A stretch of DNA of 64,000 bases, taken from contig CM039210.1 of NCBI GenBank assembly GCA_008360975.2, forward strand, positions 19,243,007 to 19,307,006. Reading direction: 5' to 3'. Every line of letters begins with the position of its first letter. The first letter of the stretch is position 1. The DNA is from Lichenostomus cassidix (Eukaryota > Chordata > Aves > Passeriformes > Meliphagidae). A program made the position numbers and the translations under genes. Of this stretch, positions 60,414 to 64,000 are shown in pieces. Below the pieces are notes generated by a model. It had not been told where the DNA came from. It saw only the letters and a list, made by a program, of their open reading frames with translations, and did not search any database.

Positions 60414-63400
60414 CTAGGATTTCTTAAGCCTAATTTTTAAGTCCTGTGGTTGTTCCACCACTCTCCAGGTGGGGTCTCTGTTGAACTTCTTTACTCGGCT
60501 AGGGTGGGTCCAGCCTTTCTCCGCTGTCCGAACCGATGATTCTGTAGAAATTAGAACAACATACGGTCCCTCCCATTGAGGGGTTAAAGATGTTTCTTTC
60601 CAAGATTTTATTAAAACTTCATCTCCAGGGTGGAATGAGTGAATTGGTAGCCACAGGGGTGGTCGTTGAACCACCAGTCCCTTCTTACGGAGTTTCTCCC
60701 TTCGGTTTTCTAGGCTGGTTATATAGGATTGTAGATGGAAATCTGATATGGCTGGGTGGTCTTCAGGCATTTCTAAATTAAATGGCATTCCATATAACAT
60801 CTCGTATGAAGAAATCCCTATATCTGTACGAGGTTGAGTTCTAATGTTTAATAATGCTAATGGTAGACATTTAATCCAACTCATTTTTGTTTCTAGCATT
60901 AATTTAGTTAGTTGCTTTTTTATTTCTCCATTTATTCTCTCTACCTTGCCCGAACTTTGAGGGTGCCAAGGGGTGTGGTATTCCCAGGCAATTCCGAGCG
61001 CCTCAGATACAGCTCTTGTAATCTTAGATATAAAGTGTGGTCCCCGATCTGAATCTATTACTTCTATAAGGCCATATCTTGGAATTATTTGTTCTAATAA
61101 AGTTTTTGCAACTGTTTGTGCTGTGGCTCTTGTCGTTGGGAAGGCTTCCACAAAGTGAGTGAGGTGGTCTACTATAACCAGTAAATATTTATACCTTCCC
61201 GCTAAAGGCAATTCAGTAAAGTCAATCTGGATGTGGGAAAAAGGTCTATGTGCTAATTCTCTGCCCCCAGGGATTCTTTTTCTTAATTGATGTCTGTTTA
61301 CTTTTTGGCAAGTAACACATCCCATGGTTATCTGTTTAGCTAAGTTGTAAATACCCATACACATATATTTATTGGCAAACTGATCCACCAGGGCCTGTGT
61401 TCCCCAATGGGTCTTTTCATGAAGTCTTTTCAGAACCCTTAAGGCCTTAGGCTTAGGTAAAATCTCTCTTCCGTCTCCCAGAACCCATTTACCCTCTGAG
61501 TTTGGTTTTATACCCACTTGCCTCAATTTTTCTTGCTCTATTGTTGTAAAGCTTAGCAAGTAGGTTGTACAGGGGTAGTCTATGTATGGTTTGTTTTCCC
61601 CGTGAATATAACAAAAATCTTTGTCCGAATTTGATTGCCCATCAGGACTGTAACAGGAGCAAACTAAACCATCCACTCCGTAGTCCTTCCAGCAAGCAGA
61701 ACAAGGGAATCCTTCCAAGTCATACCTGCAGGTAGAACAACTTTCCCTAGGATTCCTTACCCAGAGGGGTAGTAATGCTGCTCGTTTAGCTTCTTCATCA
61801 GCCAGGTTGTTTCCCCGTACCACTGTTCCCAATCCCTTTTGATGTCCCCTGACATGGACCACTGCAAGTTTGGAGGGTACCCTAATAGCTTTTAAAATTT
61901 CTTTTATGAGTCTCTCATGGACTAGGCTCTTTCCTTGTGATGTAATAAGGCCCCGTTCTTCCCAGATTTTTCCAAATGTGTGTATTACCCCGAATGCGTA
62001 TTTGGAGTCTGTGTAAATAGTTCCCTCTCCTTTTCCTATAATTTGTAAAGCCCTTAGAACTGCATACAGCTCACATGCCTGAGCCGACCAACTTGGGCTT
62101 AGTGGGCCAGATTGGAGTACTTCTAATTTATTTCCATCCACTATTGCATATCCCGATTTTCGCTTCCCCTCAAGCACCCGTGAGGAACCATCTACAAATA
62201 ATTTCATACCCTCCCCCAGTTCTTCCTCTTCTAAGTCTGGCCTGATCTTAGTTTGTTCCTCTATGGTTTGTAGGCAATTGTGCCATAGGATGTTACTCTC
62301 AGGGTTCCCATACAGAAATTGTGCTGGGTTCTGTATGGATGTCACTTCTAAAGTAAGCTCGGGGGATGATACCAGAATTCCTTCATATTTCAGCAATCGG
62401 ACATCAGTGATCCATTTTTCAGCCTTTTGTGTCAGTATGCCCCGAATGTCATGTGGGGACATAACTTTTAACTCAACCCCAAATGTTATTTTTAATGCTT
62501 CCTCTACCATTACAGCAGCTGCCGCTACTGCCTGTAGACAAGTGGGCCAGCCTCTACTAATTGGGTCTAATAACTTTGAAAGGTAGGCTATCAGCTTTTT
62601 ACTTCCTGCCCATTCTTGTGCTAGCACCCCAAATGCAGTTCCTTCTTCAGTATTTACAAATAAATAAAAAGGTTTCTTTAAGTCTGGTAAGCTTAGTACA
62701 GGGGCACTTGTTAACTCCCTTTTTAGATTTTGAAGGTTTTCCTCATCTTGGGAGGTCCATTTAAGTAATCCATCCCGTGTTAATTTTTCATATAGGAATT
62801 TTACCTTTTTACTGTAATTTTCAATCCATTGTCTGCAGTATCCAAATAAACCTAGCAATTGTCGAATCTGTCGCTTGGTCTGGGGAGGTGGCATTGACAG
62901 AATCCCTTGTACCCTGCTGGGATCAAGCTTTTTAGTCCCATTAGTTAGTCGGTGTCCTAAGTATTTTACCTCTTGTTCGGTAAATTGCAGTTTTGATTTA
63001 GAGACTTTTAGTCCCTGTTTCGCCAAAAAATTTAACATCTTTATACTTTCTTCCCTCACTAATTCCTCTTGTTTCCCAGCTATTAGTAGATCATCTACAT
63101 ACTGTATGAGTTTAACTTCTGGTCCCACTTGGTAGTTTTGTAGTATTTGACTCAGGGCTTGTCCAAATAGATTGGGGGATTCTGTGAATCCCTGGGGAAG
63201 GACAGTCCATCGTAGCTGTTGTTTTATATGACTGTCAGGATCTTCCCACTCAAATGCAAAATAGTCGCGACAGTTTTTATCTAAGGGGCAAGCCCAAAAT
63301 GCATCTTTTAAGTCTATCACACTGTACCAGCAATCATGTAGGCCTAGTTGGCTGAGGATAGTATGAGGGTTGGCTACCACAGGGAACCGTTCAACAGTTC

Positions 63401-63801
63401 TTTTATTTATTTCTCTCAAATCATGCACTAATCGGTAACTACCATCTGGTTTCTTTACAGGCAAAATTGGAGTGTTAAACGGGGACATACAGGGCTCCAA
63501 AATCCCTTGTTTTATTAGCCTTTCGACTTCGGGTTTCAGTCCTCTTCGCCCTTCCTCAGATAACGGATACTGTTTTATTTTTACTGGGATGTGTGGATTT
63601 GTTAAGGTTATTGAGAAAGGTTCAATGTCTAGCTTCCCCACTGAGTCCGGGGTGTACCAAACCTTTGGGTCTATCTGTTGCTCATCCTTTGTGCTAAGGG
63701 AGTATATTTTAATTTTTAATCCTTGTTTATTTATTTCCAATCCTATTCCCAATTCTACCATTAAATCTCTCCCTAGTAGATTGTATTCTGCCTCCGGTAC
63801 C
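60414..63801 (-). CDS. pol: Provirus D pol: protease end, RT, RNase H, integrase, N-terminally truncated
   Basis: The frame is open from the cut at 63801 to TAA/TGA at 60414. The protease end shows LLGRDLM. RT has LPVKKPDGSYRLVHDLREIN, DLKDAFWACPL, LPQGFTESPNLFG and YVDD (63090-63101). RNase H has LFVDGSSR and YTDSKYAFG. Between RNase H and integrase lies a ~60-residue Cys-rich insert (about 61570-61750). Integrase has HEKTHWGTQ...CVTC, and the DDE triad in QIDFTELP, DSDRGPHF and GKVERING. The C-terminal domain is FHPGDEVLIKSWKE. All catalytic residues are present. The MLV-like gammaretroviral order and motifs give good confidence. Confidence 0.9.
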
Positions 63802-64000
63802 TGAAGTTGTAAGGGTCCGGAGGGGTCCGGCCGCCTGGCCCCAACGAGCTTCCGGGGCTTCGGGAGACCTCGGGGGCCTCACCTGGGCCCAAGCTCTCAG
63901 CCCTCCCGGCTGTTCAGCTCTGTCCAGAGGCGGCTGCGGTCAGCCTCAGTGTTCCCAGGCTCGCTCCTTGGAGCGGCAGGGACCACGCGGCGGAGGCGGG
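63802..64000 (-). repeat. Third family C LTR, partial
   Basis: TGAAGTTGTAAGGGTCCGGAGG and the following ~180 bases match 27430-27620 and 34682-34870 with a few changes and small indels. It continues past the window and interrupts provirus D protease; whether it is a solo LTR or a provirus cannot be seen. Confidence 0.85.

Larger units (their letters stand above)
57448..63801 (-). mobile_element. Provirus D, gammaretrovirus-like, minus strand, 5' end lost
   Basis: The visible part is protease end, RT, RNase H, integrase, an extra coding interval, env and 3' LTR. Pol and env have no internal stops. A family C LTR begins at 63802 and removes gag, most of protease and the 5' LTR from view; the rest may lie beyond the window. 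The open frames suggest a recent arrival, but no second LTR is available for dating. Confidence 0.85.

Noticed and set aside
1..64000. CRISPR arrays, bacterial-type operons or phage genes
   Set aside because: No spaced direct repeats, ribosome-binding sites or bacterial gene organisation. All recognisable genes are retroviral and eukaryotic in context.
1..64000. LINE/CR1 elements or host exons
   Set aside because: I looked for CR1-type RT motifs and spliced exon patterns and saw none. All RT motifs present sit in LTR-retroviral pol order.

Overview
This window is a bird genomic segment made almost entirely of nested endogenous retroviruses (ERVs). No host gene, structural RNA gene or CRISPR array is visible. 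The bird assignment rests on protein families recognised by eye: ERVL gag and pol of the avian type, a passerine-style env-less ERVK with dUTPase/protease/RT blocks, and avian env with an HGHGC...CC transmembrane core. Such dense, layered ERVs suit the female-specific W chromosome or another low-recombination heterochromatic region; that location is inference.

Layout. At 1-1892 lies a plus-strand ERVL (LTR end, Lys-type primer site, broken gag), then a minus LTR scrap. At 2136-39321 is a plus-strand gamma-like provirus (family A), exploded by later insertions: a solo LTR in its 5' LTR (2385-3053); minus provirus E in its gag (5301-13750, ATCA duplication); minus ERVK K1 in its pol (15802-23209, GATGTC duplication); and minus provirus B in its 3' LTR (26576-38957, CCCTTG duplication). 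B in turn carries minus provirus C (27430-35478) inserted in its polypurine tract. E carries two solo LTRs, and K1 and B one each.

At 39322-50372 is a second, minus-strand family A provirus. It is interrupted by a plus ERVK (K2, 40654-48872) whose two LTRs do not match each other. At 50373-56804 is a minus ERVL carrying two solo LTRs and an unclassified insert. At 56805-57447 is an orphan env piece. At 57448-63801 is a young minus gammaretrovirus (D) with long open pol and env, cut at 63802 by another family C LTR.

Most coding blocks are dead. The exceptions are C (open gag, a GGGAAAC frameshift site, pro-pol broken by one TAG) and D (pol open to its truncation, env open). Target-site duplications of 4 bp (A, E), 5 bp (ERVL-like) and 6 bp (K1, B, solo ERVK LTRs) allow the order of insertion to be read. 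Notable oddities are: E with near-identical LTRs around a broken, already invaded interior; B as a gag-only element with AT-rich filler; K2 as an apparent recombinant; a tRNA-like block in the family A leader; and in D a Cys-rich insert between RNase H and integrase plus an extra reading frame ahead of env.
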